The position numbers and the translations under genes are program-made. This document shows positions 56,810 to 64,000 of a DNA stretch of 64,000 nucleotides, in pieces (the first letter of the stretch is position 1; the number at the start of each line of letters is the position of its first letter). The stretch is from positions 2,418,001 to 2,482,000 of the forward strand of contig NZ_JBHUNX010000001.1 in assembly GCF_042685645.1 (NCBI RefSeq), in the 5' to 3' direction. This DNA comes from Salininema proteolyticum (GTDB lineage Bacteria; Actinomycetota; Actinomycetes; Mycobacteriales; Micromonosporaceae). The notes beneath the pieces are model-generated. The model saw only the letters and a list, made by a program, of their open reading frames with translations. It did no database searches and was not told the origin of the DNA.

Positions 56810-58318
56810 ATGGATCTGAACGCGCTGCTCCAGACGAAGGAGCTCGGGCTGTCGCTACTGCACGGCAAGACCCACCTGGCGCGGAGTATCCGCTGGGTGG
56901 TGCCCACGGACCTGAACGATCCCCGGCGCTACCTGTCCGGTGGAGAACTCGTTCTGACCGGCATGCTCTGGCGCAAGGGCCCGGAATCGACCGATACATT
57001 CGTTCGAAACCTGTCCGAGGCCAATGTGGCCGCCCTCGGCGCCGGCGATCCCGACATGGACTCCATCCCCGAGGACCTCATCGAGGCCTGCCGGCGTCAT
57101 GACCTGCCGCTATTCGCCGTCGACCCGTCGGTGGCCTTCGCGACGATCACCGAGCACGTCGTCCAGCGCCTCTCCGCGCACCGCTCCGGCGGCATGGCCA
57201 CGGTCCTCGAAAGGCACCGCCAGCTCATGGCCTCCGGCGGCGGCCTGATGGACGTGCTCAACCTGGTGCACCGCGAAGTGGGCTTCTCCTGCCACCTGAT
57301 CTCCCCGACCGGCCGCCTGCTCAAGTCCTCCGACCCGCACCTCGCCCCCGACGAGGGCGAACGCCGCCACCTGGCCGAACGCCTGCTCAGGGGGCACGGA
57401 CGCACCCGGCGGATCCGCCTCGACCGGCAGCGCAGCTACTCGGCGTTCACCATCGGCGCGTCTCCGCACACCGGATGGTTCCTGCTGGTGGAGGACGACC
57501 ACACCTCCTGGCTGCCCGAACGCCAGGCCGTCGCCGACGAGCTGACCGCGCTGATCGGACTCGAGCTCGGGCGGGTGCTGCGCCGGCCCTCCACCGACAC
57601 CGAGCTCATCACCGCCGTCGACACCGGCGCGAGCGTGCAGTCGCTCTCCAGCCTCTGCGTGCAGGCCGGCCTGGACCCCAAGAGGCCGATGGCCATCTCG
57701 GTCGTGCGGGCCGAGCCCGACCTGGCCTCGGCCGCCGTGGCCGAGCTGATCGCCCCCTCCGCCCACCGCACCGTCTGGGGCCCTACCGCCGACGGCGTGC
57801 TCGCCGTGTCCACCGTCGACGACGAGTACGAGAAGATGCTGGGCAACGTCAATCTGGCGGCGCCGTCATTCTCGCTCGGATTGAACGACTCCCGCATTGC
57901 GATCGGGGTGTCCGGGCCGGTCACCGCCCTGGAGGGCGTCGCCGGGTCCCTGTCCGAGGCGCGCCACGCCTGCACCATCTCCACCGCCCGCAGCGGGCGG
58001 ATCGAGGTGGCGCACCGCGGGGAGCTGACCAGCCACGTCCTGCTCCTCTCGGCGCTGCCCGACGACCTCAAGCGCGAGTACACGGAGCGCACCCTGGGGC
58101 CGCTCGTGGACTACGACCAGAAGCACCAGTCGGACCTGGTCGCGACCCTGGAGACCTTCCTCGGCAACGGCGGGTCCTGGAGCCAGGCCGCCGGAAAGCT
58201 CCACCTGCACGTGAACACCCTCCGCTACCGGATCGAACGCGTCGAGCAGCTGACCGGCCGCGATCTGAGCAACCTCGGCGACCGTGTGGACCTGTTCCTG
58301 GCCCTTCGCCTGCGGTGA
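56810..58318 (+). CDS. pucR: PucR-family transcriptional regulator
   Basis: The 502-residue protein has an N-terminal PucR domain (about 10-125: LSLLHGKTHLARSIRWVVPTDLNDPRRYLSGGELVLTGM in outline), a GGDEF-like middle part and a C-terminal helix-turn-helix of the PucR/CdaR kind (about 440-500: LETFLGNGGSWSQAAGKLHLHVNTLRYRIERVEQL). It is read from an ATG after GGGAGGAGG. It is expected to respond to a purine-breakdown product and to control the divergent operon and probably operons 2 and 3. Confidence 0.93.
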   Translation: MDLNALLQTKELGLSLLHGKTHLARSIRWVVPTDLNDPRRYLSGGELVLTGMLWRKGPESTDTFVRNLSEANVAALGAGDPDMDSIPEDLIEACRRHDLPLFAVDPSVAFATITEHVVQRLSAHRSGGMATVLERHRQLMASGGGLMDVLNLVHREVGFSCHLISPTGRLLKSSDPHLAPDEGERRHLAERLLRGHGRTRRIRLDRQRSYSAFTIGASPHTGWFLLVEDDHTSWLPERQAVADELTALIGLELGRVLRRPSTDTELITAVDTGASVQSLSSLCVQAGLDPKRPMAISVVRAEPDLASAAVAELIAPSAHRTVWGPTADGVLAVSTVDDEYEKMLGNVNLAAPSFSLGLNDSRIAIGVSGPVTALEGVAGSLSEARHACTISTARSGRIEVAHRGELTSHVLLLSALPDDLKREYTERTLGPLVDYDQKHQSDLVATLETFLGNGGSWSQAAGKLHLHVNTLRYRIERVEQLTGRDLSNLGDRVDLFLALRLR

Positions 58319-58672
58319 CGCCGGACCCGCCCGCAAGTGGGCTCCACCCGGCGCCCCAGTGGCCGGACCCGTACCGGCCGCTCCGCAGTGACCGGGACCC
58401 GTGGCGGGACCCGTGCCAGAGCACGCCCATCCCCAGACGTTTCCGCTGGTCCCGGACGCCGAATCCAGGCCGCGTCCGGCGATGTGACTCGCGCTCCCGG
58501 ACGGTCCGGCACCCGCCCACCACGTTTTGCCGCCGTACGCAACCCGCAGCCGTCTGTAGTTTTCTCCAAACGGTCTCGCTCGACGGGAGTTCCGGCGGCC
58601 GTCCGCGCCCGGTCGGCGGCGGTTCACTTCTCCGCCATTTCTGCGCCAACCGCGCCGCCCCGGCCGGATGGC

Positions 58673-58850
58673 CCGGCAGCGACCTACCGTTCCCTCTCAC
58701 AAACGGTTCCGGCGACGACCGTCCGTTCCCTCGGACGCCCCTGGCAGCTATCGCCCGTTCCCGCCCTCGGACGGTCCTGGCAGCGACCTCCCGTTCCCCC
58801 TCACGAACGGTCCCCCGGCAACGGCCGTCCGCTCCTTCTCTCGGACGATC
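58673..58850. repeat. Tandem array of five imperfect 32-37 bp hairpin units
   Basis: Each unit has a GGCA/GGCG-type lead and a short inverted repeat. Stems are CCGTT/AACGG (58687, 58702), CGTCCG/CGGACG (58720, 58732), CCGTTC/GGACGG (58755, 58769), CCGTTC/GAACGG (58791, 58805) and CGTCCG/CGGACG (58826, 58842). Both arms change together between units. Confidence 0.65.
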
Positions 58851-58922
58851 CCGGCTCCGCGCCGCCGACCCGGACTTCCGCCGAAGCGGACACCGATGCC
58901 CCGTTGCAGCAGTTTCCGACGA

Positions 58923-58982
58923 CACTCGCCCTCCACTGGCGGCACTCGCCCGCCACGGACGACGCTCGTCCGCCACCGGCCG
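58923..58982. repeat. Three tandem 20-bp repeats
   Basis: Units begin at 58923, 58943 and 58963 with the form CACTCGCCCKCCACNGRCGR and only substitutions between copies. Confidence 0.65.
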
Positions 58983-59082
58983 AACCCCTGCGGACGGCGC
59001 CCGGGCGCCTTCGAACGCCCATTCCCTCCTCAACTCGACCGCCCCGCCCTACACTGGCCCCACCATCAGTATTGGAGACCCC

Positions 59083-59718
59083 ATGACAGTCACCGGACTC
59101 ATCCTCGCCGCGGGCGAAGGCCGCCGCATGGGCCTCCCCAAAGCGCTCATCGAATGGAGGAACCGGACCTTCCTCGAACGCGCCGCCGACACGCTCGCGA
59201 GCGCGGGATGCTCTCCACTGCGCATAGTGATCGGCGCACGAGCAGAAAGCGTCAAGGCCCGACACCCTTCGCTGCAGGACGCCTTCATCGAGAACCCCGA
59301 CTGGAGCCGGGGCATGGGCACCTCCCTGCGGGCCGGACTCGCCTCGCTTGCTTCCGGCCACTCCGATTCCGACTGGGCCGCGGTCATCCTCGTCGACCAG
59401 CCGCTGCTCACCCCGGCGGCCGTCGAACGCGCGGCCGCCACCGCGGCCGCATCGACCCTCCACGACGGAGCAGTCTCGAAAACGGTGGTCATGGCGGCCT
59501 ATGACGGCGAGAGATCCCACCCGGTCCTCTTCCACCGCTCGATTTGGACGGACCTCGCCGAGTCCCTCACACCGGAGGTGGGCGCCCGCCACTACATCCG
59601 CTCCCATCCGGACCGGGTGGCCGAGGTCGACTGCTCAGGCCTGGGCGATCCCACCGACATAGACACACCTGACCAACTTGAGGCCCTGCGCCGGAAGCGA
59701 ACGGACCGGACCGGCTAG
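59083..59718 (+). CDS. MobA/MocA-like nucleotidyltransferase (molybdenum cofactor dinucleotide type)
   Basis: This 211-residue protein starts after GGAG. The nucleotide-binding loop LILAAGEGRRMGLPKALIEW (about 6-25), the metal Asp in VILVDQPLLTPAA, SHPVLFHRSIW and the closing DIDTPDQLEAL belong to the MocA/MobA-like NTP transferase family. MocA makes molybdopterin cytosine dinucleotide for the xanthine oxidase family. Its place next to the purine regulon and the presence of XdhC suggest a role in xanthine dehydrogenase maturation, but the nucleotide used is inferred. Confidence 0.82.
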   Translation: MTVTGLILAAGEGRRMGLPKALIEWRNRTFLERAADTLASAGCSPLRIVIGARAESVKARHPSLQDAFIENPDWSRGMGTSLRAGLASLASGHSDSDWAAVILVDQPLLTPAAVERAAATAAASTLHDGAVSKTVVMAAYDGERSHPVLFHRSIWTDLAESLTPEVGARHYIRSHPDRVAEVDCSGLGDPTDIDTPDQLEALRRKRTDRTG

Positions 59719-59761
59719 CGCCGGCGCTTCCCGGGCGGTTGCAGCGGCCCCGGACGCGCGC

Positions 59762-60934
59762 TCACCGAAAACGCTCGATCCACGCCTTCAAACCGCCCAA
59801 AGTCAGGAACTCGTCGAAGGCCGACTCCATGGCCCCGATGGCTATGCCTTTGTCCTCCAACAAGGTCGGTACGATCGTCGGCGGACTGTCGCGGCGGAAC
59901 GGCATCTGCGCCGCGACGGCGACCCTCTCCATCTCCTTCGGGTACAGCTTCCAAAGGTCGACCGCCATCCCCGACAATCCCACCCGGCCGGGGTCCAGGG
60001 CGTTGGACAGTATGCCGATGCCCCTTGCCAAGGCCACGGCGGAGGCCTTGACCGCCGACAGGGCCCGGTCCTCTCCCCGGTACGCCTGGCGGAGGACCTC
60101 CGTGGCGTCCTCGCGCCCGCGTCCCCAGCCCGGCTCTATGCCCTCGGCGTTCAGCAACGCGTTCAGTCCCACTTGAAGGCCCCAGCAGCCTTCCAGGCCG
60201 CACATGCACCTGCCGTATCCGCCGCCCAGCGGCATATGGCCGTACTCCCCCGCCACTCCGTTGGCACCGCCCTGGTTCCGGCCGTCGATCAGGAGCGTAC
60301 CGCCGAGGTCGAAGTCGACGTGGAGGTGCAGCGCCGTTCCGACTCCGCGCAGCGCTCCCCTTCTCGCCTCGGCCAGGCCAGCCGATCGCGCGTCGTTTCC
60401 GACCAGCACCTTCGGCCAGCCTCGACGGCCGATGGCGGCGAAGTCGACCTGCTCCCAGCCGAGGTGCGCGACATTGACGTACCGTCCGGACTCCACCAGT
60501 CCCGGCACGGCGACCGCTATGGCCACGGTCCGCTCGTCGATGACCAAGTCGATCGCGTTCCTGATCGCCGTGAGGACCTGGTCGGGTCGGCCGTCAAGCG
60601 GACCGCCGACGATCAGTCGCACGTCGCCGCCCAGTTCCGCCCGCGACAGTTCCCAGTGGTCCTCCTTCACGTCGGCCACCAGCACGCGGGGGCCCTCCGG
60701 GTGCGGCTTCACCATGTGCCCCGGCCTGCCCCGGCCGCCGCTCTCCGCACGGACTTCCCGAACGAGGTGGGCTTCGCCCAGCTGCGACATCAGGCTGGAC
60801 ATGGTTCCCCGCCCCACGCCCAGCTCCTCGGTCAAGCGGACCCTGGTCTTGTCCGCCGCCGACGAGTGCATCGCCTTCAACAGCCTCAGCTGGTTGTTCA
60901 ACCGCACTTCATCGCTGGTCGTCACATCGTCCAT
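59762..60934 (-). CDS. ROK-family transcriptional regulator
   Basis: The 390-residue protein starts at the ATG after GGAG. A MarR-like winged helix (about 12-70: NNQLRLLKAMHSSAADKTRVRLTEELGVGRGTMSSL in outline) is followed by a sugar-kinase-like ROK domain (about 85-385) with NGVAGEYGHMPLGGG and the zinc motif CMCGLEGCWG, in which the last residue is Gly instead of the usual Glu. ROK regulators sense sugars. The 8-bp inverted repeat at 60983-61003 lies upstream and could be its own operator. Confidence 0.85.
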   Translation of the reverse strand: MDDVTTSDEVRLNNQLRLLKAMHSSAADKTRVRLTEELGVGRGTMSSLMSQLGEAHLVREVRAESGGRGRPGHMVKPHPEGPRVLVADVKEDHWELSRAELGGDVRLIVGGPLDGRPDQVLTAIRNAIDLVIDERTVAIAVAVPGLVESGRYVNVAHLGWEQVDFAAIGRRGWPKVLVGNDARSAGLAEARRGALRGVGTALHLHVDFDLGGTLLIDGRNQGGANGVAGEYGHMPLGGGYGRCMCGLEGCWGLQVGLNALLNAEGIEPGWGRGREDATEVLRQAYRGEDRALSAVKASAVALARGIGILSNALDPGRVGLSGMAVDLWKLYPKEMERVAVAAQMPFRRDSPPTIVPTLLEDKGIAIGAMESAFDEFLTLGGLKAWIERFR

Positions 60935-60982
60935 CTGCACTCCTGTCCGTCTGCGGCGAGCCGGTCCCTCGCGCAGAAACTC

Positions 60983-61003
60983 CGAAGGACGAACAGTCCT
61001 TCG
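60983..61003. promoter_or_regulatory. Inverted repeat upstream of the ROK regulator gene
   Basis: CGAAGGAC and GTCCTTCG are separated by five bases, 49 bases before the ROK start. It is a possible autoregulatory operator. Confidence 0.4.
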
Positions 61004-61113
61004 TTCTCCGGTCCCGGGCGGTTGATCGACGGCCCTCCGTCATGCCGGCCCGAGCGTTCCGCCGGGTCCATGCCCGCGACGTGGTCGAAGCCGGAGACGG
61101 CCTCCATCGTCGA

Positions 61114-61131
61114 GGCCGAGTCGACTCGGCC
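61114..61131. repeat. 18-bp perfect palindrome
   Basis: GGCCGAGTCGACTCGGCC is a perfect palindrome. Its half, GGCCGAGTC, recurs at 61281 and 61310. Confidence 0.6.
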
Positions 61132-61278
61132 GCCTTCCTTACCCGGCCTTTTCCCGAATCGCGGTTCCACCATTGAAAATACGGTCCCTGCGATGTCGTG
61201 GGCCCTTGGGCCGCCATTAGTACAACGCCTGTTTCGGTCAGACCCCCGACCACCGGCCCCGCGAAGGCCAGAGCAGTC

Positions 61279-61324
61279 AAGGCCGAGTCCTTGAAAGCCG
61301 GGGCACGAAGGCCGAGTCCTTGAA
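61279..61324. repeat. Two 17-bp direct repeats
   Basis: AAGGCCGAGTCCTTGAA occurs at 61279-61295 and 61308-61324 with a 12-base gap, followed by AAGGCCTC (61323-61330), the octamer that is repeated at 63482-63569. Confidence 0.65.
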
Positions 61325-61427
61325 GGCCTCGGTTCTCGCCACCTCCGTTCCATGATCCCGCATCACCGTTCGCGGCTCCACGGACTCCACCGGTTTCTCA
61401 GGCACTGTCAAATTTCGAGCTCCGCCC

Positions 61428-61661
61428 AGCTCTCTAGCTCCATCGGTTTATCAGGCCTCGCCCGGTTCTCAGGTCCCGCCAAGTTCTCAACCTCCGTCAG
61501 ATTCTCGGGCTTCCTCAGATTCTCGGGCTTCGTCAAGTTCTCAAACTCCATCAGATTCTCGGACTCCGCCGAGTTCTCAAGCACCGTCAAGCTCTCAATT
61601 CCCGTCAAGTTCTCAAAAACCATCAAATTCCCTGACTCCGTCCGATTCTCGGGCTCCGTCG
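61428..61661. repeat. 13 tandem copies of an 18-bp repeat
   Basis: Every copy is exactly 18 bp (form RGTTCTCARGCTCCGTCA), with substitutions but no indels. Two degenerate copies precede it (61392-61427, shifted by one base). The plus strand would encode hexapeptides of the form RFSxSV, the minus strand hexapeptides of the form ENLTxP. Confidence 0.8.
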
Positions 61662-61861
61662 GCGGCCGATATGGCGAACCCATAGGTTTTGCTGCGGCTC
61701 GTGGCCCGTAAATCGGTGCCAGTGCCCGTCCCGACCCCGGCTCCTTTCCAGGCCCCGACCCGGCTTCGCCTCCACCTTCACCTCTCCTTCCCCTGCAACG
61801 ACTTGGCCAGGATCCCGTGACCTCTTCGAACCGCACCACCTAGACGGGCCGCCCCCAGATA

Positions 61862-61890
61862 TTGTTCTAGCCTAGAACTAAGTATATGAT
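61862..61890 (+). promoter_or_regulatory. MFS transporter promoter with overlapping palindromic operator
   Basis: TTGTTC (61862-61867), 17 bases and TATGAT (61885-61890) form a good promoter. The perfect palindrome GTTCTAG-C-CTAGAAC (61864-61878) covers the -35 box and part of the spacer, and TAGAACT recurs at 61897. This layout is that of a repressed gene. Confidence 0.65.
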
Positions 61891-62029
61891 CAACCGTAGA
61901 ACTTAATTTTGCCGCCTTGCCGGAGGCGTTCGGGACCGAACCCGGAACCACCTCCGATCAGCACTCGCCTGCGCGGCTCCACCTCGCGATTTCTCCGCCG
62001 ACCGGACCATCCATCAGCACAGGAGCAAC

Positions 62030-63277
62030 ATGCCGCACAACTTCTCCGCTCCAGAACTCCTCCGCGGTCGCACGGCGATCTTCGGAACGTTCGCCACGTC
62101 GGGCTTCACCGCCGGCATTTGGGCAGCGAGCCTTCCCGCCCTCGACCAGCGCATGGGCCTCGGCGAAGCCCGGCTCGGGACCGTGCTCCTCTCCATCGCC
62201 GCCGCCGCGCTGGTCAGCGCGCTCATCACCGGCAGGCTGTGCGACCGCTACGGCAGTCGCGCCGTCCTGCTATTCGCCGGCCCCCTCTGCGCGATCAGCC
62301 TCGTCGGGCCTACCCTGGCCACCGACTTCACCGGCCTCATCGCGTTCGCCATCGTCTACGGGACTTCGCAGGGCGTTCTCGAAGTCTCCATGAACGTCAA
62401 CTCCGTCGAGCTCGAGACCGCCTACGACCGGCCGATCCTCTCTTCCTTCCACGGCAGTTGGAGTCTCGGGAGCGCAGCCGCGGGCGGGGCCACCGCTTTG
62501 GCCGTCGGGCTCGACATCGGCGCACAGGCCATCGTTCTCGGAGGCATCGCCCTCTGTCTCGCCGCACACGCCGCCTTCAACCATCGCGCACTCGCCTTCC
62601 ACGCCAAACCCGATCCCCGACCCTCTACCGGGCAACAGAAGACGGTCACCCGCTCTCCGCTCACTTTCCTTCTCGTCGGGCTCATAGCAGTTCTGGCCTG
62701 CGCCGGACACGTCACCGAAGGCGCCATCTACGACTGGGCGAACATCTTCGCCGTTCAGGAGCTGAACGCGACCGACGCCCTGGCGCCCCTGTCGCTGACC
62801 GTCTTCGCCGCGGCAATGACCATTGCGCGATTCCTCGGGGACGCGGTCCGCTCGAAGCTCGGTTCGGAACGGACGCTGGTCCTCTCCGGTGTCCTGTCCG
62901 CATCGGGCTATACCATCGCGCTGGTGTCGCCGCATTGGGGCGGACTGCCCGCGGCGCTCGCAGGCTGGACCATCACCGGGCTCGGTCTGTCGATCATCGT
63001 GCCGGTGCTCTTCGGCGCAGTCGGGGCGGCCGGAGGTTCCGGCCGCGACTTGGCCCTGGTGTCGACTTTCGGAGGCTTCGGCCTGCTGATCGGTCCGGCG
63101 CTCATCGGCTACCTAGCTCATGCCACCGACCTGGCCACCGCTCTGATCATTCCAGGCGTCCTGACGATCGCCTTCCTGACCGTCGGTCCGTTCGCACTCA
63201 AGCGACTCCGTCATATCGAGGACGCGCGCAAGAACGATAAGTTCTCTGACGAGCCAGAACCCGCCATTTCGCGGTGA
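62030..63277 (+). CDS. MFS transporter
   Basis: The 415-residue transporter starts after AGGAG. It has about 12 membrane helices with a central loop at about 205-220. The motif A-type loop between helices 2 and 3 is GRLCDRYGSRAVLLFAG. FATSGFTAGIWAASLPALDQRMGL at the N-terminus and SSFHGSWSLGSAAAGG are typical of the branch that includes putative sugar or drug exporters. It is probably repressed through the operator at 61864-61878; substrate unknown. Confidence 0.88.
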   Translation: MPHNFSAPELLRGRTAIFGTFATSGFTAGIWAASLPALDQRMGLGEARLGTVLLSIAAAALVSALITGRLCDRYGSRAVLLFAGPLCAISLVGPTLATDFTGLIAFAIVYGTSQGVLEVSMNVNSVELETAYDRPILSSFHGSWSLGSAAAGGATALAVGLDIGAQAIVLGGIALCLAAHAAFNHRALAFHAKPDPRPSTGQQKTVTRSPLTFLLVGLIAVLACAGHVTEGAIYDWANIFAVQELNATDALAPLSLTVFAAAMTIARFLGDAVRSKLGSERTLVLSGVLSASGYTIALVSPHWGGLPAALAGWTITGLGLSIIVPVLFGAVGAAGGSGRDLALVSTFGGFGLLIGPALIGYLAHATDLATALIIPGVLTIAFLTVGPFALKRLRHIEDARKNDKFSDEPEPAISR

Positions 63278-63646
63278 CCGCCAGAGCACGGTCTATCGCC
63301 CCAAAGCGAGAAAACATCGGGAAGGGACAGCGTTCAGACGGATCGGCGCCCGTCGGATCGTTGAGCGCATTGCGCCGTGGCGAATGGAACGTCTTTCTCC
63401 CTCGCCGGTAAAGCTTCTGGGCGGTCTAGTGCCGTCAACCTCCTCAAGCAGGTCAGATTCACCGCCAATCGCTGGGACATCAACGCCTCAACGCCTCAAG
63501 GCCTCAAGGCCTCAAGGCCTCAAGGCCTCAAGGCCTCAAGGCCTCAAGGCCTCAAGGCCTCAAGGCCTCAACGAATGATCGTCCACCGTGGCCGGATAGA
63601 GAGGTTAGACTCGATACGGCCTGGAACACCGTCGAAGGAGAACTCC
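63278..63646. other. Intergenic stretch with an octanucleotide array
   Basis: About 370 bases without a convincing gene. Apart from the 8-bp array at 63482-63569 nothing stands out. A 64-codon frame through the array (63384-63578) has no ribosome binding site. Confidence 0.5.
63482..63569. repeat. Octanucleotide tandem array, 11 copies
   Basis: Two copies of AACGCCTC are followed by nine identical copies of AAGGCCTC, in one unbroken 88-bp run that ends 77 bases before the HD-domain gene start. Confidence 0.9.
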
Positions 63647-64000
63647 GTGAAGGACAAATCCGCCAGAGGGCTCGCCAACCTCATGTTCGAGCTCGGGAAC
63701 ATGAAGCGCGCCAGGCGCACCGGATGGTGGGTCGCCGGCGTCCGAGACCCCGAGTCCCTTGCCGAGCACTCCCATCGCGCCTCACTCCTCGGCGCAGTTC
63801 TCGCAGGACTCGAGGGTGCGGACCCCGCCCGGACGACTATGCTGGCGGCCCTCCACGATGTGCCCGAAACCAGGACCGGCGACATACCCCTCGTGGGCAA
63901 GAGCTACGTGACCGCCGTCGATCCGAAGGAGGTCCTTGAAGACCAGCTCGCCGGATGCCCCGACGAAGTTGCCGAACCTTTCCGTCAGGCCCTGGCCGAG
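63647..64000 (+). CDS. HD-domain phosphohydrolase-like protein (3' partial)
   Basis: The frame opens at GTG six bases after GAAGGAG and continues past the end of the window; 118 codons are visible. The first HD-domain histidine is in ESLAEHSHRASLLG, and the HD pair is in LAALHDVPETRTGDIPL, a pattern shared with YfbR/HDDC2-type 5'-deoxynucleotidases. An octanucleotide array lies upstream. The C-terminal Asp of the HD motif lies beyond the window, so activity cannot be confirmed. Confidence 0.8.
   Translation, partial: MKDKSARGLANLMFELGNMKRARRTGWWVAGVRDPESLAEHSHRASLLGAVLAGLEGADPARTTMLAALHDVPETRTGDIPLVGKSYVTAVDPKEVLEDQLAGCPDEVAEPFRQALAE

Larger units (their letters stand above)
58319..59082. 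other. 764-base stretch without a gene, rich in repeats
   Basis: Long open frames exist on both strands, but none has a ribosome binding site or a family pattern; they are what very high GC sequence gives by chance. The stretch holds a hairpin array (58673-58850) and a 20-bp triplicate (58923-58982). Confidence 0.6.
60935..62029. other. 1.1-kb stretch without a convincing gene
   Basis: It holds an inverted repeat (60983-61003), a palindrome (61114-61131), a pair of 17-bp direct repeats (61279, 61308), the 18-bp tandem array (61428-61661) and the MFS promoter. Two overlapping frames through the 18-bp array (61352-61711 plus, 61408-61839 minus) remain open only because the repeat length is a multiple of three. 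Confidence 0.6.

Noticed and set aside
58673..58850. Hairpin array considered as a CRISPR array
   Set aside because: Units are directly adjacent and imperfect with no unique spacers, and no cas genes are near.
58068..59033. Minus-strand frame of 321 codons with repeated VRGNGRSLPG-like peptides
   Set aside because: It overlaps the end of pucR on the opposite strand, and its repeats follow from the DNA hairpin array; composition is almost all Arg, Gly, Ser and Ala.
61352..61839. Overlapping plus- and minus-strand frames through the 18-bp repeat as repeat-protein genes
   Set aside because: Neither has a convincing start; both are open because the repeat length is divisible by three. Kept as a finding and not as a gene.
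63384..63578. Frame of 64 codons through the octanucleotide array
   Set aside because: No ribosome binding site; the peptide only mirrors the DNA repeat.

Overview
The window is about 70 percent G+C with dense genes, GTG and TTG starts and many 4-base gene overlaps. It carries a spore-associated-protein-A-like secreted protein, a desferrioxamine-type siderophore operon with an IdeR/DmdR iron box, an AfsR/SARP-type regulator, ECF41 and PucR regulators, LytR-CpsA-Psr and EspC-like proteins. Together these point to a filamentous, spore-forming actinobacterium (Streptomyces-, Nocardiopsis- or Glycomyces-like); the genus cannot be fixed from the sequence alone. No rRNA, tRNA or CRISPR array was seen.

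Layout. 1-9.5 kb: the end of an FAD oxidoreductase next to an ECF41 sigma factor, a DUF418 membrane protein, a SurE-like lipoprotein, a methyltransferase with a leaderless start, a two-component system, a secreted SGNH hydrolase, an NTF2-like protein and an APH-like kinase. 9.5-17.5 kb: a SapA-like protein whose terminator is split by an IS30-family element, small unknown genes, a GNAT enzyme divergent from a SARP-like regulator, and a VOC protein divergent from a TetR regulator over a clear palindrome. 17.5-24 kb: an FdhF/YdeP-type molybdenum oxidoreductase broken by a one-base frameshift, its partner FdhD, an LCP protein, a histidine phosphatase and a secreted peptidase. 24-29.3 kb: the coupled desABCD operon. 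29.4-33.7 kb: small enzymes and regulators (HxlR, TetR). 33.7-35.7 kb: an EspC-like protein, a large WXG100-like helical protein and two YbaB-like proteins, preceded by four 11-bp-phased heptamers that resemble mycobacterial PhoP boxes. 35.7-38.9 kb: an OpuC/ProU-type osmolyte ABC transporter.

39.8-59.7 kb is one purine-degradation regulon. Operon 1 (56606 to 49957, minus strand) encodes OHCU decarboxylase, HIU hydrolase, uricase, the three xanthine dehydrogenase subunits and an 8-oxoguanine deaminase. Operon 2 (49796 to 43405) encodes a purine permease, the XdhC maturation factor, an AtzF C-terminal-domain-like protein, hydroxypyruvate isomerase, tartronate semialdehyde reductase and glyoxylate carboligase. 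Operon 3 (43227 to 39793) encodes glycerate kinase, allantoinase and allantoicase. Strong hairpins separate them. The PucR regulator is divergent from operon 1, and a MobA/MocA-like nucleotidyltransferase that could make the molybdenum cofactor dinucleotide follows. The pathway runs from guanine/xanthine through urate, allantoin and allantoate to glyoxylate and glycerate; only a recognisable ureidoglycolate lyase is missing. The glyoxylate carboligase carries Glu51 where the E. coli enzyme has its unusual Val51.

58.3-64 kb is rich in tandem repeats: a covarying hairpin array, a 20-bp triplicate, a 13-copy 18-bp repeat open on both strands and an 11-copy octanucleotide. Between them lie a ROK regulator, an MFS transporter with an operator over its promoter, and the start of an HD-domain gene that runs off the window.
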